From positions 1-64,000 of the forward strand of contig NZ_JAGFUX010000007.1 of NCBI RefSeq assembly GCF_017601095.1: 64,000 nt of DNA, read 5' to 3'. A program made the translations under genes and the position numbers. Below, piece by piece: positions 17,771-26,618 of this stretch; position 1 is the stretch's first letter, and each line of letters begins with the position of its first letter. The DNA comes from Streptococcus suis. Lineage in GTDB: Bacteria > Bacillota > Bacilli > Lactobacillales > Streptococcaceae. The notes under the pieces are model-generated. The model searched no databases. It worked only from the letters and a program-made list of their open reading frames with translations, and was not told the origin of the DNA.

Positions 17771-19641
17771 TGACAAAAAATGTTGAGCTTCATCTTCACA
17801 AGTGGAGCAAAATGAAGGGTGCTTTAGGCTCTGTTACTGAGACTGGCTCCGGTGGTGGTTTTAGTGGTAGTCAGGGCTTTGCGAATCGGATCAAGTCTCT
17901 GGTTGAGATTACGGAGAAGGCCAAACGGACCATCAATGAGTTGGATGTGGATGGGGCTATTGGCAATCTTTACTTCCATGATGACCATGTGACGGCGATT
18001 AGCTTGCAGTCTAAACTGACCGCTTTAGAAACCTATGCTGGTAAGGTGCAACAGTACCTGAAGGATAAGATTGACCAGCCTTTCTACGAAAAGCTGGACA
18101 AGGTAGGGAATCGGCTAGAGGCTTTGAACATCAGTGATTATAAAACCAGCAACCAGATTGGGTTTAAGAAAACTGAGGTCATCTATAGCGAAGCTGGCCA
18201 GTACATGGGTACTCGGGAAAACTTGGCCAAAGAAGTTGGTCTCAAGGAACTTTATCAGGTTGACAATCCCTATAAGAAACGGCTTCAGGCCATGTATGAG
18301 GCCTACAAGTCTAGCGATGACTATAAAGAGAGCAAGCTGAGCGAGGAGGATTACCTCTTTGCCAGTCATCAGACCCGAGCTTTTACTTATCATTCCCTTA
18401 ATGATGAGAAGGCGGCTTTTGAGGGGAAACGAGACCTTCTTTTAGCGGCTGGTGTTGTCATTCTGACTATTTTCTGTCCTCCTGCAGGAGCTGTGGCAGG
18501 CGTTGCTTTGGCGGCAGCGGACATGTATTCAGCTGCTTCAGGTAAGGACTGGATGACCGGTCGTGAGCTTGATGATGGTGAGCGCTTGATGCGTGGAGCC
18601 TTTGCCTTGTTTGACCTTGTGCCAGGTGTTGGTTACCTCAATGACTTGGCTAAGACAGGTAAGGTGGCAGGTTTTGCAGGCATCAAGGCAAGCCTTAAAA
18701 CCAGCTTCAAGGAAGGTATGGAGCAGGCGGCTAAGAATGTGGATAACTTCAAGGTTGTTCTTAAGAATGCGGATGACTTTGGGAAGCGAGTTGTTCGTCA
18801 GTTCGATAATTTTGGTAAGCAATTCACAACATTTGGTCTTGATTTAGTAGATGAATCATTCCTAGGATTATCCAAGGCTGCTCAAGAAGGTTTGGAGAGA
18901 GCAAAGACTTTTTCGTTAAATCTTCCTACGATTGGTGTTTTCGAAGATGCGATGACAGGTCAGCGCATGATGATGGCTGATGTTGTGGAAACAACAGTAG
19001 GTGATACAGCCATAGGCAGTAAACTAATCACACCAGCAGAACAATTTGTCAAAGGTGCAGGAGATAAGAGTTTAGATCGGCTTAAATCTCGTCATCACTT
19101 CTATACGACAAAAGAGGAGTTTATTGAACTCTTGAAAAAAGGTGGTATACCAGAGTATCTCGGTGTTCACTCGGTTGACGATATTCTAAAACAGCAAGAC
19201 CTCATTGGAAAAGTTGATGACGGTGTCGAAGAACTGTTGACCAATATGCGTAAGGGTAACTATGGCGAGATGACCACTGATGAAATTTTCCGTCAACGGG
19301 GTTATGAGCGTATCAGTTTGGACATCACTGCCGACCTTGATAATGTTACACACCACGGCATTGATGGTGTTTACTATAATCCAGATGGGCATCCGCCGTA
19401 TATTATCGCGGAAGCTAAGTATGGTGGCTCGCGGTTGAGTTATCTGAAAGATGGCACTAAGCAAATGGAGAGTAAGTGGATTGGTGATAGATTGGTTGAT
19501 GCTTTGGGAGAGGAGCAGGCTAGAGTGATTACTAAAGAGATTAAGCAAGGCAATGTAGGAACACAGTTGGTTAAAATAAAGAAAAATGGTCACATCAGTA
19601 TTGATAATTTGGATATTGATGGGAATATTATACGTCCGTGA
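17770..19641 (+). CDS. T7SS polymorphic toxin with PoNe-like PD-(D/E)xK nuclease tip
   Basis: The 623 residues begin with the shared N-terminal targeting region. A hydrophobic stretch near 226-252 is followed by a PT-TG-like motif (SGKDWMTGRELDDGERLMRG). After a helical linker, the C-terminal 150 residues are unique: GIDGVYYN with Asp532, then IIAEAKYG with Glu548 and Lys550, followed by KQMESKWI. This D...ExK pattern marks a PD-(D/E)xK nuclease of the PoNe/Tox-REase type, which cuts DNA in competitors. The next gene encodes a DUF1911-type protein, the usual PoNe antidote, and supports the call. Export through this T7SS is inferred from context. Confidence 0.82.
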   Translation: MTKNVELHLHKWSKMKGALGSVTETGSGGGFSGSQGFANRIKSLVEITEKAKRTINELDVDGAIGNLYFHDDHVTAISLQSKLTALETYAGKVQQYLKDKIDQPFYEKLDKVGNRLEALNISDYKTSNQIGFKKTEVIYSEAGQYMGTRENLAKEVGLKELYQVDNPYKKRLQAMYEAYKSSDDYKESKLSEEDYLFASHQTRAFTYHSLNDEKAAFEGKRDLLLAAGVVILTIFCPPAGAVAGVALAAADMYSAASGKDWMTGRELDDGERLMRGAFALFDLVPGVGYLNDLAKTGKVAGFAGIKASLKTSFKEGMEQAAKNVDNFKVVLKNADDFGKRVVRQFDNFGKQFTTFGLDLVDESFLGLSKAAQEGLERAKTFSLNLPTIGVFEDAMTGQRMMMADVVETTVGDTAIGSKLITPAEQFVKGAGDKSLDRLKSRHHFYTTKEEFIELLKKGGIPEYLGVHSVDDILKQQDLIGKVDDGVEELLTNMRKGNYGEMTTDEIFRQRGYERISLDITADLDNVTHHGIDGVYYNPDGHPPYIIAEAKYGGSRLSYLKDGTKQMESKWIGDRLVDALGEEQARVITKEIKQGNVGTQLVKIKKNGHISIDNLDIDGNIIRP

Positions 19642-19656
19642 AAGGAGATTAAATAA

Positions 19657-20316
19657 ATGAGAGATAAAAAGAAAAATGAGGATTATTTTTACCGATTGCA
19701 ACAATTCTATCAATTAAACCTAGAGGAAGATATTTCATTAATTCCTAATGTAAAGAAAGAATATTTGAAGGATCATTTTCGTGACTTAGTTAGAGAATAT
19801 GAAACCCTCTTCAAAATCGGCTACTCCATTGGAGTTGAGATTGATAATCTATTTGATTATTATAAAGGTGCATTAATTTATTTGGACCAGGTTGCTAATG
19901 AGGGTGTACCATTTTATAGAGCAGTTGATGTATTTGCTTTGGGAGTCCTTTATAGTGATCGTAAGGAAGAGTTTATTGATGTATTAAAATCAATTTATGA
20001 TCAATTAACACATACCGATGGTGTGATTGAGTACTATATGGCTTATCTGTTTCATGACAAAATTGTCCCATATCGTTCAGTTTTAGAGTATCAGAATATG
20101 ATTGGTGATGATTTTGACAGTGTTCAAAAAGCCCAAGGTTTTTGGTATTATGAACATTCAGATGCACCTTGGTATGAGACACATCATTATGATAATCGTG
20201 GTTACTATGGTTACTGGGCTTTTGATACGGCGGCAACTTGTAAAATCAAAGGTATTTTTGATGAGCGATTGAAAAATTTAGATTATTTCCCTTATGATTT
20301 GTTGGTGCAGGAGTAG
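19657..20316 (+). CDS. PoNi-like immunity protein (DUF1910/DUF1911)
   Basis: The 219-residue soluble, helical protein has an N-terminal part typical of DUF1910 and a C-terminal DUF1911 signature, GYYGYWAFDTAATCKIKGI near residue 185. Proteins of this kind bind and block PoNe DNases. It lies 15 bases after a PoNe-like toxin gene and has a lower GC content than it. This makes the pair a self-consistent toxin and antidote set acting in the producer's cytosol. Confidence 0.85.
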   Translation: MRDKKKNEDYFYRLQQFYQLNLEEDISLIPNVKKEYLKDHFRDLVREYETLFKIGYSIGVEIDNLFDYYKGALIYLDQVANEGVPFYRAVDVFALGVLYSDRKEEFIDVLKSIYDQLTHTDGVIEYYMAYLFHDKIVPYRSVLEYQNMIGDDFDSVQKAQGFWYYEHSDAPWYETHHYDNRGYYGYWAFDTAATCKIKGIFDERLKNLDYFPYDLLVQE

Positions 20317-20368
20317 CAGTAATTAGCAGAGCTATTTTTCAGCTCGCTATTTTTCCAAAAGATCACTA

Positions 20369-20561
20369 TAAGATGTTTAACAAGGTCAATGAGGTTGGTG
20401 ATTTGTACAGTCGAGCCAATAGTGAGGTTTTCTACCTGATGAATCAATGGCTGGAACAAGATAAGGTTCTGGCACAGAACTTCCGAGATAGTTTGCAGGG
20501 CGGTGGACAATTGGCTGATAATTTGAGGCAGTTGTTCCCACCAGAGGAAGGAGGAAGCTAA
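20369..20561 (+). pseudogene. truncated copy of the partner gene before toxin 2
   Basis: Homology to the partner gene at 17,372 begins abruptly at about AAGATGTTTAAC and runs to LFPPEEGGS and the TAATG overlap. A 62-codon frame from an internal ATG may still be translated. Its main remaining job could be to bring ribosomes to the toxin start. A junction of unrelated sequence separates it from the immunity gene before it. Confidence 0.85.
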
Positions 20562-22279
20562 TGACAAAAAATGTTGAGCTTCATCTTCACAAGTGGAGCA
20601 AAATGAAGGGTGCTTTAGGCTCTGTTACTGAGACTGGCTCCGGTGGTGGTTTTAGTGGTAGTCAGGGCTTTGCGAATCGGATCAAGTCTCTGGTTGAGAT
20701 TACGGAGAAGGCCAAACGGACCATCAATGAGTTGGATGTGGATGGGGCTATTGGCAATCTTTACTTCCATGATGACCATGTGACGGCGATTAGCTTGCAG
20801 TCTAAACTGACCGCTTTAGAAACCTATGCTGGTAAGGTGCAACAGTACCTGAAGGATAAGATTGACCAGCCTTTCTACGAAAAGCTGGACAAGGTAGGGA
20901 ATCGGCTAGAGGCTTTGAACATCAGTGATTATAAAACCAGCAACCAGATTGGGTTTAAGAAAACTGAGGTCATCTATAGCGAAGCTGGCCAGTACATGGG
21001 TACTCGGGAAAACTTGGCCAAAGAAGTTGGTCTCAAGGAACTTTATCAGGTTGACAATCCCTATAAGAAACGGCTTCAGGCCATGTATGAGGCCTACAAG
21101 TCTAGCGATGACTATAAAGAGAGCAAGCTGAGCGAGGAGGATTACCTCTTTGCCAGTCATCAGACCCGAGCTTTTACTTATCATTCCCTTAATGATGAGA
21201 AGGCGGCTTTTGAGGGGAAACGAGACCTTCTTTTAGCGGCTGGTGTTGTCATTCTGACTATTTTCTGTCCTCCTGCAGGAGCTGTGGCAGGCGTTGCTTT
21301 GGCGGCAGCGGACATGTATTCAGCTGCTTCAGGTAAGGACTGGATGACCGGTCGTGAGCTTGATGATGGTGAGCGCTTGATGCGTGGAGCCTTTGCCTTG
21401 TTTGACCTTGTGCCAGGTGTTGGTTACCTCAATGATTTGGCCAAGACAGGCAAGGTAGCAGGCTTGGCAGGCATCAAGGCAAGTTTGAAAACCAGCTTCA
21501 AGGAAGGTATGGAGCAGGCGACTAAGAATGTGGATAACTTCAAGGTTGTTCTTAAGAATGTGGATGACTTTGGGAAGCGAGTTGTCACTAAAATTGATGA
21601 TTTTGGAAAACAACTTGACATTTTAGTGACTAATAAGGTATCATCACTAGCTGACAATGTTGCTGGTAAACTTCGTCATGCAGATGAGACAATCAGCACC
21701 GCAGCACAGAATTTCCGCCTTAATATTGGTTTAGAACCACAATTGATTGATGGCTTTATGCCAACTCCGCCTCCAGGGAAGTTGTCTGGACTAGCGGATA
21801 ACATCCAAGCCTTTGCCAAGAATTTGGATGGCAGTGTGGATGAGGTTATGGAGAGTGGAGGTAAACTGAGAGATAATATACTGTCGCTAGATTTATCAGA
21901 TACAGGTATTTTGAATACTAAGCCTAAAAACTCTCCAGCACCACAAAAATGGTTGGATAAAGGTGGAAAAATTGAAATAGATTATAGTAAGCTTCCGCCT
22001 GAGTGGATTTACACGGACTGGGAAGGTAATATTATTAAATATACAGATGGCTTTCCTGATTTTAAAGGTGCCGGCTATGTTAACCAGGAAGTTTTGTTGG
22101 AAGAAGGATTCGAGAGTCGGACACGGGACTTTGCAAAGGCAGACAAATTAGCCGAATACCCAAAATCCTTAGATGCAACTTGGCACCATCATCAGGATGG
22201 TAAGACTCTACAGGAAATTGAAACAAGAATCCATGCTCGATTTACTCATAAAGGTGGATTCGCTTTGAGAAAAAAATAG
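20561..22279 (+). CDS. T7SS polymorphic toxin with WHH-type HNH nuclease tip
   Basis: The first 300 or so residues equal those of the toxin at 17,770, including the PT-TG-like motif. The linker (DDFGKQLDILVTNKVSSLADN...) leads to a unique end with ATWHHHQDGK (Trp541, His542-544) and IHARFTHKGGFALRKK. This is the signature of the WHH family in the HNH/Endonuclease VII superfamily, which cuts nucleic acid. Total length is 572 residues. A SUKH immunity gene follows at 13 bases, a standard pairing for HNH toxins. Confidence 0.85.
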   Translation: MTKNVELHLHKWSKMKGALGSVTETGSGGGFSGSQGFANRIKSLVEITEKAKRTINELDVDGAIGNLYFHDDHVTAISLQSKLTALETYAGKVQQYLKDKIDQPFYEKLDKVGNRLEALNISDYKTSNQIGFKKTEVIYSEAGQYMGTRENLAKEVGLKELYQVDNPYKKRLQAMYEAYKSSDDYKESKLSEEDYLFASHQTRAFTYHSLNDEKAAFEGKRDLLLAAGVVILTIFCPPAGAVAGVALAAADMYSAASGKDWMTGRELDDGERLMRGAFALFDLVPGVGYLNDLAKTGKVAGLAGIKASLKTSFKEGMEQATKNVDNFKVVLKNVDDFGKRVVTKIDDFGKQLDILVTNKVSSLADNVAGKLRHADETISTAAQNFRLNIGLEPQLIDGFMPTPPPGKLSGLADNIQAFAKNLDGSVDEVMESGGKLRDNILSLDLSDTGILNTKPKNSPAPQKWLDKGGKIEIDYSKLPPEWIYTDWEGNIIKYTDGFPDFKGAGYVNQEVLLEEGFESRTRDFAKADKLAEYPKSLDATWHHHQDGKTLQEIETRIHARFTHKGGFALRKK

Positions 22280-22291
22280 GGAGAAAATAAA

Positions 22292-22744
22292 ATGCATCAA
22301 TTTAATTCACTTGGGAATACTATGTCAGAAATTCAATTGTTAAAAATTGCAGAAGAAATGAATGTAGAATTCCCTAAAGATTATAAGGATTTTTTGTTAC
22401 AAGTAAATGTTGGTATTCCAAATGAAAAATATTTATCTTTTTTCATTGATGAACTGAAAGAGGAGGTAATTCTCGGTGTATTATTGGGCTATTCAGAGAA
22501 TAAAAACTTTAGCTTACTGGACTGGCATTTAGAATATCGAGATGAACTTCCAGATGATTCATTTATATTTGCTACAAGTTATGATGGAGGACTGTTTGTG
22601 ATGATTACAGTAGGCGAAAACAAAGGTATCTATTTTTGGGATCATGCGTTTATTTTTGAAGAATCCTCAGAGGAATCAAATGTTTATTTTTTAAAAGATA
22701 ATTTTACAACCTTTCTAGAAAATTTATACTATAACAAGATATAG
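22292..22744 (+). CDS. SUKH (SMI1/KNR4) family immunity protein
   Basis: The 150-residue protein has the SUKH outline: an early helix with FPKDYKDFLLQVNVG near residues 24-40, a central DELPDDSFIFATSYDGGLFVM strand region and a TTFLENLYY end. SUKH proteins neutralise many nuclease toxins. A second ATG eleven codons in (MSEIQLL) is an alternative start. It is encoded directly after the WHH toxin, its probable target. Confidence 0.88.
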   Translation: MHQFNSLGNTMSEIQLLKIAEEMNVEFPKDYKDFLLQVNVGIPNEKYLSFFIDELKEEVILGVLLGYSENKNFSLLDWHLEYRDELPDDSFIFATSYDGGLFVMITVGENKGIYFWDHAFIFEESSEESNVYFLKDNFTTFLENLYYNKI

Positions 22745-22770
22745 GGGAATTATTCCTAGAAAGTAGTCTC

Positions 22771-23684
22771 TCGCTTTGCCTTATTTGATTTGAATCCTGG
22801 TGTTGGCTATATGAATGATGTGGCCAAGTCAGGCAGTAAACTGGCCGCTAAAGAGTTTCTCCGGACCAGCCAGGGAAGGCTTGGAACAAGGAGCTAAGAA
22901 CCTTGATAGCTTTAAGGGCTTGGTTAAGCATGTCGGTCAGTTTGGGGACAATGTTCTTAAAAATATAGATCATTACGCCAAACAAGTTGGCAATCTAACC
23001 AAGGGTAAGGTCGCCTCCTTAGCTGATAACCTCGCTAGCCAGCTCCGCCATGCCGATAACACCCTCAGCACTGCAGCGCAGAATTTCCGCCTCAACATTG
23101 GTTTAGAACCACAATTGATTGATGGCTTTATGCCAACTCCACCTCCGGGGAAATTGTCTGGGCTAGCGGATAACATTCAAGCTTTTGCGAAAAGTTTGGA
23201 TGGTAGTGTGGATGATGTGGCGAGAGGCGCCAGTCGTCAAGCCAGCAAGGTGAGTGATAACTTTGCGGATGACGTTGCGGATGTTATTGTTCGTAAGGGG
23301 GAAGATGTTCCACGCTTGAAAGAAGTTGAAGTAGAATTCAATCGGAATCCGAAACACGATAAGGCAGAATTTACACGACAATTGGCCGATCAAGAGGCAG
23401 GTATGAATCAATTAACGGTTCAAGAATATTTGGATAACCGTGAACGGTATATTGCAGAAGGGCGTGCACTTGAAGGGAATGCGGCACAACAGGCTGCCCG
23501 TAAAGAAGCATTTGAAGATAAACTTGAAGAGTTAATCAATGCAAATATGCCTATTGATAAAGCAGAACAGGAAGCACAAAAATGGCTAGATACTCAACAA
23601 TTTCACTCAATTTGTAAATGCTCTGGAATTGAGGAGTCTATTACAGCGAATGAAAAAACTATTCCTCATTTTATTGTAAAATAA
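22771..23684 (+). pseudogene. remnant of an Ntox15-type toxin gene
   Basis: Sequence similar to the toxin PT-TG end (FALFDLNPGVGYMNDVAK) starts without the N-terminal half. It shifts frame near 22,860 and then continues through the linker to a truncated Ntox15 domain (EFTRQLADQEAGMNQLTVQEYL, GNAAQQAARK). The catalytic AALHNPDQ part seen in the toxin at 26,618 is missing; after KWLDTQQ the reading frame runs into unrelated codons. It is inactive as a toxin but could donate sequence for recombination. Confidence 0.88.
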
Positions 23685-23767
23685 TACACACATAGAATAA
23701 AAATCTGAAAACGAATATATTTAAAAAAATCCCATTAGTCTGATGTATGAAATGCCCCCTAATCCGA

Positions 23768-23999
23768 TAAGGGTGGTGAGGCTTCTAAGGCGATGGAACA
23801 TTACGCTAAGATGCTTAACAAGGTCAATGAGGTTGGTGATTTGTACAGTCGAGCCAATAGTGAGGTTTTCTTCCTGATGAATCAATGGCTAGAACAAGAT
23901 GAGGTTCTGGCACAGAACTTCCGTGATAGTTTGCAGGGAGGTGGACAATTGGCTGATAATTTGAGGCAGTTGTTCCCACCAGAGGAAGGAGGAAGCTAA
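23768..23999 (+). pseudogene. truncated copy of the partner gene before toxin 3
   Basis: Homology to the partner gene starts at AGGGTGGTGAGG and covers its last 77 codons, a little more than in the copy before toxin 2. It ends in the same TAATG overlap with the toxin gene. A 68-codon frame from an internal ATG is open. About 80 bases without recognisable coding content precede it. Confidence 0.85.
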
Positions 24000-25762
24000 T
24001 GACTAAAAATGTTGAGCTTCATCTTCACAAGTGGAACAAAATGAAGGGTGCTTTAGGCTCTGTGACAGAGAATGGCTCTGGTGGTGGTTTTAGTGGTGGC
24101 AGTTACAGCAGCTGGGGCGGTCCAGCTATGTCCTCCTATAGTGGCATTGGCGGTAGTGGTAGTCAGGGCTTTGCGAATCGGATTAAGTCTCTGGTTGAGA
24201 TTACGGAGAAGGCCAAGCGGGCCATCAATGATCTAGATGTGGATGGGGCTATTGGTAATCTTCACTTCCATGATGACCATGTGACGGCGATTAGCTTGCA
24301 GTCTAAACTGACCGCTTTAGAAACCTATGCGGGCAAGGTGCAACAGTACCTGAAGGATAAAATTGACCAGCCTTTCTACGAAAAACTGGACAAGGTTGGG
24401 GATCGGTTAGAGGCCTTGAACATCAGTGATTATAAAACCAGCAACCAGATTGGGTTTAAGAAAACTGAGGTCATCTATAGCGAAGCTGGCCAGTACATGG
24501 GTACTCGAGAAGTCTTGGCCAAAGAAGTTGGTCTCAAGGAACTTTATCAGGTTGACAATCCTTATAAGACACGTCTCCAAGCCATGTATGACTCCTATAA
24601 GTCTAGCGATGACTACAAAGAGAGCAAGCTGACCGAAGAGGATTACATCTTTGCCAGCCATCAGACTAGAGCTTTTACTTATCATTCCCTTAATGATGAG
24701 AAGGCGGTTTTTGAGGGGAAACGAGACCTTCTTTTAGCTGCAGGTGTTGTCATTCTGACCATTTTCTGTCCTCCTGCAGGAGCTGTGGCAGGCGTTGCTT
24801 TGGCGGCAGCGGACATGTATTCAGCTGCTTCAGGTAAGGACTGGATGACTGGTCGTGAGCTTGATGATGGTGAGCGCTTGATGCGTGGAGCCTTTGCCTT
24901 GTTTGACCTTGTACCAGGTGTTGGTTACCTCAATGATTTGGCTAAGACAGGTAAGGTAGCAGGCTTGGCAGGCATCAAGGCAAGTTTGAAAACCAGCTTC
25001 AAAGAAGGTATGGAGCAGGCGGCTAAGAATGTCGATAATTTTAAGGTTGTTCTTAAGAACGTGGATGACTTTGGGAAGAGGGTTGTGACTAAAATCGATG
25101 ATTTTGGGAAACAACTTGACAATTTAGTGACTAATAAGGTATCATCACTAGCTGACAACGTTGCTGGTAAACTTCGTCATGTGGATGAGACACTCAGTAC
25201 TGCAGCACAGAATTTTAGTCTCAATAACATTGGATTTGAGCCCCAGCTAGTCAGCGGAGCTATCCCATCACCTCCACCGGGTCGTTTATCTGGAGTAGCC
25301 GATAACCTCCAAGCCTTTGCCAAGAGTTTGAGTGGTAGTGTGGATGATGTAGTTATCCCTTCGGTAAGAGATGGTGAATTTAATAAGTGGTTTGACAGTC
25401 TAACTTCAGAGGAATTTATAAAGTTATGGGATAACCCTCAAATAAGGAAAATAATAGAAGATAGAATCCGCAAACCAGGGGGTTACCATGAATGGCATTT
25501 AGTTTCTAGGACACCAAAATTTAAAAGTTGGGGTGTTTCGATGGACGATATAAAAGAGATGAGAACTTTGACTATAGATGTAGAGTTCATAAATCCTCCT
25601 GGTCGTCATGGAGGACGAGGATCAACTAAAGCCCATAACGAAATTTTAAAAATTATTGATTCTGCGAGCACATATGAGGATTTTGTAGTTGAGTTAAATG
25701 AGTGGGCGAAACGACGTATGAAAAACGGTATCTTAGACTTGCCAATAGGATTAAGGAGATAG
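23999..25762 (+). CDS. T7SS polymorphic toxin with an unassigned His-rich C-terminal domain
   Basis: The 587 residues start with the shared N-terminus, here with the extra Gly/Ser-rich insert, then the PT-TG-like motif and linker. The unique last 140 residues contain GGYHEWHLVSR, a central LTIDVEFINPPG, and GRHGGRGSTKAHNEI, ending in a helical region. Conserved-looking His residues and the Gly-rich loop suggest a metal-dependent nuclease of the HNH/Endonuclease VII kind, but I cannot name the family. The Imm22-like gene that follows supports a toxin role. Confidence 0.75.
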   Translation: MTKNVELHLHKWNKMKGALGSVTENGSGGGFSGGSYSSWGGPAMSSYSGIGGSGSQGFANRIKSLVEITEKAKRAINDLDVDGAIGNLHFHDDHVTAISLQSKLTALETYAGKVQQYLKDKIDQPFYEKLDKVGDRLEALNISDYKTSNQIGFKKTEVIYSEAGQYMGTREVLAKEVGLKELYQVDNPYKTRLQAMYDSYKSSDDYKESKLTEEDYIFASHQTRAFTYHSLNDEKAVFEGKRDLLLAAGVVILTIFCPPAGAVAGVALAAADMYSAASGKDWMTGRELDDGERLMRGAFALFDLVPGVGYLNDLAKTGKVAGLAGIKASLKTSFKEGMEQAAKNVDNFKVVLKNVDDFGKRVVTKIDDFGKQLDNLVTNKVSSLADNVAGKLRHVDETLSTAAQNFSLNNIGFEPQLVSGAIPSPPPGRLSGVADNLQAFAKSLSGSVDDVVIPSVRDGEFNKWFDSLTSEEFIKLWDNPQIRKIIEDRIRKPGGYHEWHLVSRTPKFKSWGVSMDDIKEMRTLTIDVEFINPPGRHGGRGSTKAHNEILKIIDSASTYEDFVVELNEWAKRRMKNGILDLPIGLRR

Positions 25763-25765
25763 AAG

Positions 25766-26131
25766 ATGCAAACAGTAACATTATGGCTTGGAAATTTTCA
25801 GTCTGCTGAAGATTTAAAAAAATATTTGTATGTTGGATATACTGACGATGGAGACAGTATTGACTCCAATTTTGAGAAAGATTTTCATCTAGGTTTTTAT
25901 GATAGAGATTTAATAGAAAGTGACTGGATTGAAAACAAAGAAGTAGCATTATCTGTTTTACTTGAAGGTTTTTCATATGATAATCAGATAATACAGCAGT
26001 TTTTAGAAACAGGAAGAGAGTACAATACTATAATATTGATATATGATTACTCCTATGATAAACGAATATTAAGAAAAGAAACGGATGATTTTTTTCTTGA
26101 ATTGATTGGAACTGCCTCATATGAAGTCTAG
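25766..26131 (+). CDS. Imm22-like immunity protein
   Basis: The 121-residue acidic, soluble protein begins MQTVTLWLGNFQSAEDLKKYL and has a DFHLGFYDRDLIES segment. This resembles immunity protein 22 (DUF4284-type). It starts three bases after the toxin gene. Its likely role is to bind the His-rich toxin domain before export. The base composition is much richer in A and T than the toxin gene. Confidence 0.75.
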   Translation: MQTVTLWLGNFQSAEDLKKYLYVGYTDDGDSIDSNFEKDFHLGFYDRDLIESDWIENKEVALSVLLEGFSYDNQIIQQFLETGREYNTIILIYDYSYDKRILRKETDDFFLELIGTASYEV

Positions 26132-26138
26132 ATAATAA

Positions 26139-26618
26139 AGTAAAGTAACCTCTGCAGCTGATAATCTAGCTGGTAAACTTCGTCATGCGGATGAGACACT
26201 CAGCACTGCCGCACAGAGATTCCACCTTAATGTTAATAATCTTAGAAATATCTTCACTCCACAGTTTGATTATGAGACAGTTGGAGTTGCGGATGATGTT
26301 GTAAAAAATGCGGATGAGGTATCACAACTTAATCGGACAGCAAATAAGATTGATGAGTTTGTGGAGTCAAAAAAATCACAGATAAAATTTGATAATGATT
26401 TTGGAAGTGATTCAGAGATTCTTGTACAATCTTATCGAGAGTTAAGAAAAAATAAAAATATTCCTGGTCAAGCTCATCATTTAAACCAGAACGCTACGTT
26501 TGGAGATATCATTCCTAGAGAGGTTCTTGCCCAGGCTTTCCGAGAAAGTTTGCAGGGCGGTGGACAATTGGCTGATAATTTGAGGCAGTTGTTCCCACCA
26601 GAGGAAGGAGGAAGCTAA
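26139..26618 (+). pseudogene. chimeric frame: toxin linker, clipped HNH-like tip, and partner-gene end
   Basis: One frame is open from 26,139. It encodes linker codons (SADNLAGKLRHADETLSTAAQ) and then a tip fragment with PGQAHHLNQNATFGDIIPRE. The latter resembles the AHHLNQNA motif of certain HNH toxins. At about 26,521 it joins the last codons of the partner gene in frame (FRESLQGGGQLADNLRQLF) and ends in the TAATG overlap with toxin 4. A GTG at 26,361 could start an 85-residue product. It is probably the scar of a deletion between cassettes. Confidence 0.8.
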
